Shown: positions 39,992 through 47,644 of the stretch, in pieces
How positions within the stretch are numbered: position 1 is the stretch's first letter
How the letters are laid out: each line of letters opens with the position of its first letter
Source of the DNA: Chimaeribacter arupi
GTDB lineage: Bacteria; Pseudomonadota; Gammaproteobacteria; Enterobacterales; Enterobacteriaceae
DNA: 64,000 nt
Reading direction: 5' to 3'
Assembly (NCBI RefSeq): GCF_002858805.1
Contig: NZ_PJZI01000020.1
Location: 26,740 to 90,739 of the forward strand
Made by a program: the position numbers and the translations under genes
The notes under the pieces: model-generated
What the model was told of the DNA's origin: nothing
Database searches by the model: none
What the model saw: only the letters and a program-made list of their open reading frames with translations

Positions 39992-41268
39992 CAGGAATGC
40001 CCCCCGGCGGCCGCTGGGTCACGCGGGTGCCGGCGGCCCGTTGGTGCAGCGTCAGCCGGTGCCGCGGCGTGGGGCGCGGCCTCATCGTTGCTCAGCACCT
40101 CGACTTTCAGCCCCTCTTTCAGGCGGTCGAGGCCGTCTGTCACCACCCGCGCCCCGGCGCTCAACCCGGCGGCGATCACCACCTGGTGGCTGTCCTGGGT
40201 GCCCAGCGTGACGATGTGCTTGCTCACCTGGTTCTGGGCGTCCAGCACCCAGACGTAGTTGCCGTCATTGCCCATCTGGATGGCGGCGGCCGGCACCACC
40301 ACGGCATCGGCCACGGTGTTCACCTTCACCCGCGCATTCACGAACTGGTTGGGGAACAGCATGCCGTCATCATTGCTGAAGCGCGCCTTGATTTTGATGG
40401 TGCCGGTGGTGGCATCAATCTGGTTATCGAGGCTCAGCAGCGCGCCTTCCGCCACTTTCACGGTATTGGTGCGATCCCACGCCTCGACCGGCACCGGGCG
40501 GCCCGATTGCTGCGCCCGCAGCAGGGTCGGGATGGTGTCTTCCGGCAGGGTGAACACCACATCAATCGGGCGGGTCTGGGTCAGGATCACCAGCCCGGTG
40601 GTGTCGCCGCTGGTAATATAGTTGCCGATGTCGACCTGTTTCAGCCCGACGCGGCCATCAATCGGCGCAGTGATGCGGCTGTAGTCCAGCTGGAGCCGGG
40701 CGCTGGCTACCGCGCCCTGGTCAGCTTTGACGCTGCCTTCGCTCTCCCGCACCAGCGACTGCTGGGCATCCAGCTCCTGCTGGGAGATCAGGTTGGTTTT
40801 GCCGAGTTTCTGGTAACGCGCCAGGTCTTGCCGGGCATTGGCCAGCGTCGCCTGATCTTTCGCCAGTTGCCCCTCGGCCTGCGTCAGCGCCACCTGATAG
40901 GGGCGCGGGTCAATTTCTGCCAGCAGTTGCCCGGCCTTGACCTGCTGCCCTTCGGTGAAGTGCAGCGCCATCAACTCGCCGTCCACCCGGCTTTTCACCG
41001 TCACGGTATTGGCGGCGGTCACGGTGCCCAGCCCGGTGAGGTAGTGCGGCACGCTCTGGGTGGTAGCGAGGGCGGCCTGCACCGGCGGCGGCGCGGCCTG
41101 ATGGCGGCCGCCGCGGCCCTGCGGCCGGTTTGTCGCGTTCTGATCGGCAGGCGGTTCAGCGATAAAAAAATGCCAGGCAGCAAACGCCGCCAGTAACACC
41201 ACCAGCCAGACCAGCAGGCGGCGCAGGGGAATACGTCGTTTTTGGGAAGCATTCATAGGAGTGAACAT
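39991..41268 (-). CDS. mdtA: RND periplasmic adaptor MdtA
   Basis: This 425-residue membrane-fusion protein has an N-terminal membrane anchor (about 17-37), a Gln/Pro/Gly-rich linker, a lipoyl-like half ([31 protein letters not shown]), a coiled-coil hairpin and a beta-barrel domain. It bridges MdtBC to TolC. The ATG at 41268 has GGAGA at good spacing; the ATG at 41256 does not. It is the first gene of mdtABCD-baeSR. Confidence 0.96.
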   Translation of the reverse strand: MFTPMNASQKRRIPLRRLLVWLVVLLAAFAAWHFFIAEPPADQNATNRPQGRGGRHQAAPPPVQAALATTQSVPHYLTGLGTVTAANTVTVKSRVDGELMALHFTEGQQVKAGQLLAEIDPRPYQVALTQAEGQLAKDQATLANARQDLARYQKLGKTNLISQQELDAQQSLVRESEGSVKADQGAVASARLQLDYSRITAPIDGRVGLKQVDIGNYITSGDTTGLVILTQTRPIDVVFTLPEDTIPTLLRAQQSGRPVPVEAWDRTNTVKVAEGALLSLDNQIDATTGTIKIKARFSNDDGMLFPNQFVNARVKVNTVADAVVVPAAAIQMGNDGNYVWVLDAQNQVSKHIVTLGTQDSHQVVIAAGLSAGARVVTDGLDRLKEGLKVEVLSNDEAAPHAAAPADAAPTGRRHPRDPAAAGGHS

Positions 41269-41321
41269 AATCTCCGTTGTTCAGAGTCCAGGCGAACCGA
41301 TTCAGGGGATAGCAACGTCAG

Positions 41322-41345
41322 GCCAATTGCGCCAATAGGGTAGCA
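41322..41345 (-). promoter_or_regulatory. BaeR-box candidate upstream of mdtA
   Basis: On the minus strand the stretch from 41345 to 41331 ends CCCTATTGGC and fits the tail of the published BaeR consensus (...CCATDATTGGC) at most positions. A second ATTGGC follows 9 bp on (41327-41322). It lies 54-77 bp upstream of the mdtA start. The match is partial. Confidence 0.4.
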
Positions 41346-41393
41346 GTGTAGCGACTCCGGGCATCAGAAAAAATGAAGGAAATATGAAGTCCA

Positions 41394-41423
41394 TGTCAGG
41401 GCGTGTCAGGGCGTATCAGGCGG
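41394..41423. repeat. Three tandem 10-bp repeats between mdtA and the aldo/keto reductase
   Basis: TGTCAGGGCG occurs at 41394-41403 and 41404-41413, followed by the degenerate TATCAGGCGG (41414-41423). The period is about one helical turn, so all units face the same side of the DNA. Confidence 0.8.
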
Positions 41424-41530
41424 TGGCGAAAGTGAAAGCGGTTATAACCTCAGGCGATATCGTTCCTGTGCTACTTCATTTCGTGTGCAATAATTTTGCT
41501 GTTAATCATAACCTCACTAAGGAGATCAGC

Positions 41531-42484
41531 ATGACACAGCGCACACTGGGCCGTTCCGGGATTCAGGTTCCCTCTCTGACGTTTGGCGGCAATGTTTTTG
41601 GCTGGACGATTGATCAGAACGCCTCGTTCAGCATCCTGGATGCGTTACTCGACCATCAGCTGAATTTCATCGACACTGCGGATGTGTACTCCCACTGGGC
41701 GCCGGGCAACCACGGCGGCGAATCGGAAACCATCATCGGCAACTGGCTGAAGAAAAGCGGCAAACGTGAGCAGATCGTGCTGGCGACCAAAGTGGGGAAA
41801 CCGATGGGTGAGGGCAAATCCGGCCTCTCCCCGCGCTACATCCGCGAGGCGATTGAGGCGTCACTGACACGCCTGCAAACCGATTATGTGGATCTTTACC
41901 AATCCCATGATGACGATCAGGACACGCCGCTTGCCGAGACGCTGGCGACGTTCGACGCGCTGATTAAAGAGGGCAAGGTACGGGCCATCGGCGCGTCCAA
42001 CTACAGTGCAGAGCGGCTGGCCGAAGCGCTGAAGGTGAGTGAGCAGCAGGGCATCGCCCGCTATGAGACACTGCAACCGGAATACAACCTCTATGACCGC
42101 CAGGGTTACGAGAGCGGGCTGGAGCAGGTGGCGCAGGCGAACCAGCTTGGGGTCATCGGTTACTATTCGCTGGCCAGCGGCTTTTTGTCCGGGAAATACC
42201 GCCGCCCGGAGGATGCCGGGAAAAGTGCGCGCGGTGAGGGTGTGGTGAAAAGCTACCTCAACGAACGCGGCCGGAAGATTTTGACCGCGCTGGATCAGGT
42301 GGCGGAGAAGCACCGCGTCAGCCCGACGCAGGTATCGCTGGCGTGGCTGATTGCCCGGCCGAGCGTGACCGCGCCAATTGTCAGCGCGACATCGCTGGCG
42401 CAACTGGAGGATTTGGCCGGGGCAGCGAGGCTGGCGCTGGACGCAGAGGATATTCAGGCATTAGATCAGGCGAGTGCCTACTAG
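41531..42484 (+). CDS. Aldo/keto reductase
   Basis: The 317-residue protein has the AKR barrel with the catalytic tetrad in place: D and Y in FIDTADVYSHW, K in LATKVGKP and H in YQSHDDD. The C-terminal cofactor-binding TAPIVSATSLAQLEDL favours NADPH. It resembles the YajO/Tas-type group; the substrate is unknown. AAGGAG precedes the ATG at 41531; an in-frame upstream extension to 41384 covers the promoter. It is divergent from mdtA. A GCGCCT/AGGCGC hairpin (42484-42499) overlaps its stop without a T-run. Confidence 0.9.
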   Translation: MTQRTLGRSGIQVPSLTFGGNVFGWTIDQNASFSILDALLDHQLNFIDTADVYSHWAPGNHGGESETIIGNWLKKSGKREQIVLATKVGKPMGEGKSGLSPRYIREAIEASLTRLQTDYVDLYQSHDDDQDTPLAETLATFDALIKEGKVRAIGASNYSAERLAEALKVSEQQGIARYETLQPEYNLYDRQGYESGLEQVAQANQLGVIGYYSLASGFLSGKYRRPEDAGKSARGEGVVKSYLNERGRKILTALDQVAEKHRVSPTQVSLAWLIARPSVTAPIVSATSLAQLEDLAGAARLALDAEDIQALDQASAY

Positions 42485-42848
42485 CGCCTGAATAGGCGCA
42501 GGCATTTATAGTGTGCTATATGCAGATCGGAGAAGGTTGCGTTGGCATACAGCCAGCATCTTTCTGCAGCCCCGCTGCCGCCACCGCGCAAGGGGCGCGT
42601 AGGCGCTCGCCCCTTGCATCCCCGCGCCTTGGGTGCCCCGGCTGAATCATTGGCCGCTCTCGCGGCTCCCCTCATTGCGCCTCCGGGCTGTTCGGGCCGC
42701 CGCAGACACGCTCCCGGCGTGGCTGCGACTTTCGCGGGCGTCCTGCCCGCTCACCCGGCCCTGCGGCTCCACTCGGCAATGATTTTTACGCCCCCACCAG
42801 ACTGCAAATCTTTGAGTATGTAAGGAAAGAGTAGGGGCGGATTTTCTT
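42485..42848. other. Intergenic stretch holding a hairpin-rich repeat
   Basis: No gene with good support lies between the aldo/keto reductase and yegD. The left part holds dispersed repeat copy A (42536-42635, perhaps to about 42823). Three strong inverted repeats are seen: 42588-42617 (10-bp arms), 42653-42666 (5-bp arms) and 42734-42750 (6-bp arms). Confidence 0.7.
42536..42635. repeat. Dispersed repeat, copy A
   Basis: These 100 bp match 63901-64000 without gaps, with seven mismatches by my alignment. They contain the hairpin GCAAGGGGCG (42588-42597) with CGCCCCTTGC (42608-42617). The right limit is unknown because copy B leaves the window. A TTG-started frame (42542-42823, 93 codons) runs through it behind a GGAGAAGG site. 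Confidence 0.9.
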
Positions 42849-44201
42849 TTACCGGTAAAGCACCTCTGCCCAGCGGGCGAGACCGGCGGTGACAGAGCCG
42901 AAATCGTTGCCGCCGACCAGCGGGATGCCGGGTAACTGCGCCTGCAACGCGGCGCGCAGCAGCGGGGAACGGGCGCTGCCGCCGGTGAGGTAGATGACGT
43001 CCGGCGTGACGGCGCTGCCTTCCAGCGCCACCGTCACCTGCTCCTGAATGCGCGCCAGCGGCTGGCTTATCGCCTCGCCTAACTGCTGCTGGGTGATGCG
43101 CTCGCTCAGGGAGGCTTCCACGAAGTCCAGCGCGGTGCGGATCTCAGCATCGTGGGAGAGGGCGATTTTGCTCTCTTCCGCCGCGCGCACCAGCCGGTAG
43201 CTCAGGCGCTGCTGGTACACCTTCAGTAAACGCTGCACGCGCGCCGGGTCGGCGGCGTCACGGATCAGGTCACGCAGCAGACGGCCGTTGGCCACGCTGT
43301 AAAAATCACTCTGCGCCGGGACATCGTTGGTCGCCACCGCGTTCCAGAACGGCAGCGCCGGGATGCCCAGCCCTTTGGTGGTTTCACTGCCGAGGCCGCA
43401 CAGCGGCATCAACTGGCGGAAAGCCAGCATAATGTCCAGATCGTTCCCGCCTACGCGGCAGCCGCTGTGGCCCAGCAAACTCTGCTGGCGATCGGCCTGG
43501 TTGCGCCAGGCCGGCCCCATCAGCAGCACCGAACAGTCGGTGGTACCGCCGCCGATGTCCACCACCAGCACCGTCTTCTCTTGTGTCAGTGTTGCCTCGA
43601 AATCCAGCCCCGCCGCCACCGGCTCAAACTGGAATTCAATGTCCCGGAAACCGGCACGGGCCGCTGCCCGGTGCAGGATGCCCTGCGCCTGCTGGTTCGC
43701 CTCGTCACCGCCGGTGCCCTGGAAGTTGACCGGGCGGCCAATCACCGTCTGCGTAATCGGCTGTTGCAGGGTGTTCTCCGCCTGGCGCTTGATGTGGAAC
43801 ATCATGGCGCACACCAGATCCTCAAACAGCGCGATCTGCTGCGGCTTCAGCCCATTGGCACCCAAAAAGGATTTCGGCGATTTAACGAAGTAAACCTCTT
43901 CCGGGTCTTCCACGTAGTGCCCCAGCGCCGCCAGCCCGAACAGCACGCTGTCCGCGTTGACCGGGATGTCTTCTTCACGGTTGAGGTTGATGGCGCGGCG
44001 CAGCAATTGCTGGTTCTCATCACTGCCGGTCGGAACCTGCCAGTGACGATGTAAGCACTCACTGACTGCCTCGCGCGTCGGGGCGGCCAGCATGGAGGGC
44101 AGGTAGGGTGTCTCATTCTCCAGCGGCAGCAACACGGCGTCGCCCTCGCGCATTACCGCCACTGAACAGTTTGCCGTGCCATAGTCAAAACCGATAAACA
44201 T
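42849..44201 (-). CDS. yegD: Hsp70-family protein YegD
   Basis: The 450-residue protein has the actin-like ATPase fold of Hsp70: phosphate 1 GFDYGTANCSVAV, VVDIGGGTTDCSV, and LTGGSARSPLLRAAL near the C-terminus. It is shorter than DnaK and lacks a typical substrate-binding lid, as in K-12 YegD (450 residues). The function is not established. It is divergent from pqqU. Confidence 0.94.
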   Translation of the reverse strand: MFIGFDYGTANCSVAVMREGDAVLLPLENETPYLPSMLAAPTREAVSECLHRHWQVPTGSDENQQLLRRAINLNREEDIPVNADSVLFGLAALGHYVEDPEEVYFVKSPKSFLGANGLKPQQIALFEDLVCAMMFHIKRQAENTLQQPITQTVIGRPVNFQGTGGDEANQQAQGILHRAAARAGFRDIEFQFEPVAAGLDFEATLTQEKTVLVVDIGGGTTDCSVLLMGPAWRNQADRQQSLLGHSGCRVGGNDLDIMLAFRQLMPLCGLGSETTKGLGIPALPFWNAVATNDVPAQSDFYSVANGRLLRDLIRDAADPARVQRLLKVYQQRLSYRLVRAAEESKIALSHDAEIRTALDFVEASLSERITQQQLGEAISQPLARIQEQVTVALEGSAVTPDVIYLTGGSARSPLLRAALQAQLPGIPLVGGNDFGSVTAGLARWAEVLYR

Positions 44202-44474
44202 CTCTTACCCCCATGCCAAATAAAAGGGCGCGACTTTACCGGAGAGCGGCGCATCGGGCAAGCCAAACCCGCCGCCCCGCGTTGATGGGGTGAAATTAAC
44301 CGCGGTTATTTTACTCAGCTCCTATACTCCTGATACCGCCCCCGCCGGCTGTTTTATCAACCGCGTCTTAACGTTATGCCACAAGAAAGTCATGCGGTGC
44401 CTGGGATGGACTACGCTATGCGGCGGCTGTTCCTTTTGGTTCATTTCTCTTTTTCATTTTTGGCGCGATACCTT

Positions 44475-46613
44475 ATGAAAACACCACGTACTGTACGTTC
44501 TGCCTGCTCACTGATGATCCCGGCGTTGCTGCCGTGGCTGCCCCCCACCGCCCAGGCGGCGGACACCGATGAACAAACGATGGTGGTCACCGCCACCCCG
44601 GCCCCGGCCGGACTGTCAGAACTCGATTCCCCGGCCGCCGTCAGCGTGGTGAACGGGGAGGAGTTCCGCCGGGCGAAACCGGAAATCAACCTCTCCGAGA
44701 GCCTGGGCGCGGTGCCCGGCCTGCAGGTGCAAAACCGGCAGAACTATGCGCAGGATTTGCAGCTCTCGGTGCGCGGTTTCGGCGCACGTTCGATGTACGG
44801 CGTGCGCGGCGTGCGCATCTACGTTGACGGCATCCCGGCCACCATGCCCGACGGGCAGGGCTACACCTCCAACATTGACCTCAACTCGGTTGACCGGGTA
44901 GAAGTGCTGCGCGGCCCCTATTCGGCACTCTACGGCAACGCGTCCGGCGGGGTGGTGAATGTGGATACCGTCACCGGCAGCCAGCCCACGACGCTGGAAG
45001 CGGGCATGTACTACGGCAGTTACGGCAGCTGGCGCTACGGCGTAAAAGCCACCGGGGCCACCGGCGACGGCACCCAGGCCGGGGACGTCAACTACGCCGT
45101 CTCCGCCACCCGGTTTACCACCCACGGCTACCGTGACCACAGCGGCGCGCAAAAAAACCTCGGCAACGCCAAACTCGGCGTGCGCATTGATGATGTCAGC
45201 ACCCTGACGCTGATTTTCAACAGCGTGGACATCGACGCCGACGATCCCGGCGGCCTGACCAATGCCCAGTGGCATGACAACCCGCGCCAGGCGACGCGCG
45301 CAGAGCAGTTCAATACCCACAAAACCACCACCCAGACCCAGGCCGGGCTGCGCTACCAGCGCGAGCTGAGCGAGAAGGATGACCTGAGCATCATGGCTTA
45401 TGCCGGGCAGCGGGAAACCACGCAGTACCAGTCGATCCCGGTCAGCACCCAGGCCAACCCGCAGCAGCCGGGCGGGGTGATCGGCCTGACGCGCCACTAC
45501 CACGGCATCGACACCCGCTGGACGCACCGCGGCGAGCTGGGCGTGCCGGTCACGCTGACCACCGGGCTTGACTATGAAACCATGAGTGAGCAGCGCAAAG
45601 GGTATGAAAACTTCACGCTGAACAACGGGGTGGCCGAGCTGGGCAACATGGGCAACCTGCGCCGCAATGAGCGCAACCTGATGTGGAACCTCGACCCGTA
45701 CCTGCAAACCTCCTGGCAACTGACGCCGAAATGGACGCTGGACGCCGGGGTGCGCTACACCACCGTTAACTTCGATTCCAATGATCACTACATCACGGCA
45801 GGCAACGGTGATGACAGCGGCGACGCCAACTACCACCGCTGGCTGCCGGTCGGCTCGCTGAAGTACGCGGTGAATGAGGGCTGGAACCTTTACGCCTCCG
45901 CCGGGCGCGGCGTGGAGACGCCGACCATCAATGAGCTCTCCTACCGCAGCAACGGGCTGGCAGGGCTGAACTTTGCGCTGCAACCGGCCACCAGCGACAG
46001 CGTGGAGCTGGGCAGCAAACTGCGCGTCGGCAACGGCCTGTTCACCACCGCGCTGTTTGAAACTAACACCAGCAACGAAATTGTGGTGGCCGAGAGCAGC
46101 AATGGCCGCACCAGCTACACCAACGCCGGGAAAACCCGCCGCCGCGGCGTGGAGCTGGCGCTGGACCAGCAATTCGGCGAGGCGTGGCGGCTCAACATGG
46201 CCTGGACGCTGCTGGACGCCACCTACCGCGATGACCAGTGCAGCGAAGGCGTCTGTAGCGGCACCGCCGGCCACCGCCTGCCGGGCATCGCGCGGAATAT
46301 GGGTTATGCGTCGCTCGGCTGGGTACCGGACGAGGGCTGGTACGCGGGCGGTGAAATCCGCTACATGAGCGATATCCAGGTCAATGATGAAAACAGCGAA
46401 CAGGCACCGTCCTACGCCGTGACCGCGCTGAACACCGGCTACAAATTCCGCCACGGCAACTGGTTGCTGGATGTGTTTGGCCGGGTGGATAACCTGTTCG
46501 ACCGCCGGTATGTCGGCTCGGTGATCGTCAACGAGGGCAACGGCCGCTACTACGAACCGGCCCCCGGCCGTAACTGGGGCGGCGGCCTGACGCTGGCCTA
46601 CAGTTTCGAGTAA
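44475..46613 (+). CDS. pqqU: TonB-dependent receptor PqqU (YncD)
   Basis: This 712-residue outer-membrane receptor has a signal peptide (about 1-28, ending TAQA), a TonB box (EQTMVVTATP), a plug domain (SLGAVPGLQVQNRQNYAQDLQLSVRGFGARS) and a 22-strand barrel ending in ...LAYSFE with a C-terminal aromatic pattern. It follows K-12 YncD closely over its length. YncD/PqqU takes up pyrroloquinoline quinone, the cofactor of periplasmic glucose dehydrogenase. The ATG at 44475 gives a normal signal peptide; an in-frame start at 44376 would add 33 odd residues. A TATACT -10 candidate is at 44323-44328. Confidence 0.92.
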   Translation: MKTPRTVRSACSLMIPALLPWLPPTAQAADTDEQTMVVTATPAPAGLSELDSPAAVSVVNGEEFRRAKPEINLSESLGAVPGLQVQNRQNYAQDLQLSVRGFGARSMYGVRGVRIYVDGIPATMPDGQGYTSNIDLNSVDRVEVLRGPYSALYGNASGGVVNVDTVTGSQPTTLEAGMYYGSYGSWRYGVKATGATGDGTQAGDVNYAVSATRFTTHGYRDHSGAQKNLGNAKLGVRIDDVSTLTLIFNSVDIDADDPGGLTNAQWHDNPRQATRAEQFNTHKTTTQTQAGLRYQRELSEKDDLSIMAYAGQRETTQYQSIPVSTQANPQQPGGVIGLTRHYHGIDTRWTHRGELGVPVTLTTGLDYETMSEQRKGYENFTLNNGVAELGNMGNLRRNERNLMWNLDPYLQTSWQLTPKWTLDAGVRYTTVNFDSNDHYITAGNGDDSGDANYHRWLPVGSLKYAVNEGWNLYASAGRGVETPTINELSYRSNGLAGLNFALQPATSDSVELGSKLRVGNGLFTTALFETNTSNEIVVAESSNGRTSYTNAGKTRRRGVELALDQQFGEAWRLNMAWTLLDATYRDDQCSEGVCSGTAGHRLPGIARNMGYASLGWVPDEGWYAGGEIRYMSDIQVNDENSEQAPSYAVTALNTGYKFRHGNWLLDVFGRVDNLFDRRYVGSVIVNEGNGRYYEPAPGRNWGGGLTLAYSFE

Positions 46614-46629
46614 CCGCTGACCGCGTTGC

Positions 46630-46655
46630 AGGGCACCTCCGGGTGCCCTTTTTTG
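46630..46655 (+). terminator. Rho-independent terminator after pqqU
   Basis: GGGCACC (46631-46637) pairs with GGTGCCC (46642-46648) and is followed by six T. Confidence 0.9.
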
Positions 46656-46728
46656 TGGGCGCCGCGCAATTGACAGGATCGGGGCCGGGCAGCTTAACTA
46701 GAGGTTTTGCGCTGAAAGGAGTTCACCC

Positions 46729-47616
46729 GTGACCGATTCTGCCCTGTGGCATCCCGACGTTAGCCTGTTACCCTACACGCCGCCTTACGACTGGGCGCTG
46801 GTGCACGGCTTCCTGCAAACGCGTGCCATTGCCGGGGTGGAAGCGGGGGACGCGCACCATTACCAGCGCACGCTGGTGGTCGGCGGCGTGCCCGGCTGTT
46901 ACCGCATCGCCCCGGTGCCGGGTGAGGCGGCGCTGGCGCTGCACATTTCGCCGTCACTCCATCCGCAGCGGGCGGAGGTGGTGCGGCGCGTGCGGCGGCA
47001 GTGGGATCTGGATGCTGACCCTCAGGCGATCGCCGCCGTGCTGGGGCCGCTGGCGGCTGACCGGCCGGGGCTGCGGATCGCCGGGTCGGTGCACGGTTAC
47101 GAGCAGACGGTGCGCGGCATCCTCGGCCAGCTGGTGAGCGTGAAGATGGCTGCCACGCTGACCGAGCGGCTGGCGGCGCGCTGGGGCACCCCACTGGCAA
47201 TGCCGCACGACCGGCTCAGCGTGCTGTTTCCGCAACCGGCGGCGATCGCCCGCCTGACGGTAGATGACCTGCGGTCAATTGGCGTGCAGGCGCGGCGTTC
47301 GGCCTGTCTGATTGCGCTGTCGCGGGCGGTGGCCGACGGGGAACTCGACGTGGATGCGGTGCCGGATGCGGAACAGGGGATGCGGCAGTTGCTGGCGCAG
47401 CCGGGCATCGGCCCCTGGACGGCCAGCTATATCGGGATGCGCGCCTGGGCGGCGCGGGATGTGTTTTTGACCAGCGATTACCTGATCAAGCAGCGTTTCC
47501 CCGGCATGACACCGGGGCAGATTGCGCGTTATGCGGCGCGCTGGCAGCCGTTCCGCTCCTACGCCACGCTGCATTTGTGGCTCGCCTCCGACTGGGTGCC
47601 GGACGGCAGCGCCTGA
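46729..47616 (+). CDS. alkA: DNA-3-methyladenine glycosylase II
   Basis: AlkA removes alkylated bases (3-methyladenine, 7-methylguanine and others) in base-excision repair. The 295-residue protein has an N-terminal TBP-like domain, the helix-hairpin-helix QPGIGPWTASYIGMRAW, and the catalytic aspartate in FLTSDYLIKQRFPGMTP. The K-12 sequence has two aspartates at this point; only the one next to Tyr is kept here, which is the catalytic one. AAAGGAG precedes the GTG at 46729. It is convergent with dgcE, as in K-12. Confidence 0.94.
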   Translation: MTDSALWHPDVSLLPYTPPYDWALVHGFLQTRAIAGVEAGDAHHYQRTLVVGGVPGCYRIAPVPGEAALALHISPSLHPQRAEVVRRVRRQWDLDADPQAIAAVLGPLAADRPGLRIAGSVHGYEQTVRGILGQLVSVKMAATLTERLAARWGTPLAMPHDRLSVLFPQPAAIARLTVDDLRSIGVQARRSACLIALSRAVADGELDVDAVPDAEQGMRQLLAQPGIGPWTASYIGMRAWAARDVFLTSDYLIKQRFPGMTPGQIARYAARWQPFRSYATLHLWLASDWVPDGSA

Positions 47617-47644
47617 CGTGCGGACGGCGCAGGGCCGGGGGCCG

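Noticed and set aside
42484..42499. Rho-independent terminator after the aldo/keto reductase
   Set aside because: The 6-bp hairpin is perfect but overlaps the stop codon and lacks a T-run.
42542..42823. 93-codon frame as a confident gene
   Set aside because: It runs through a dispersed hairpin-rich repeat, starts with TTG and has no recognised family. Kept only as an open question.
44616..46454. A 612-codon open frame on the minus strand
   Set aside because: It is the antisense shadow of pqqU in GC-rich sequence; the product is a Val/His/Ala-rich string with no family resemblance.
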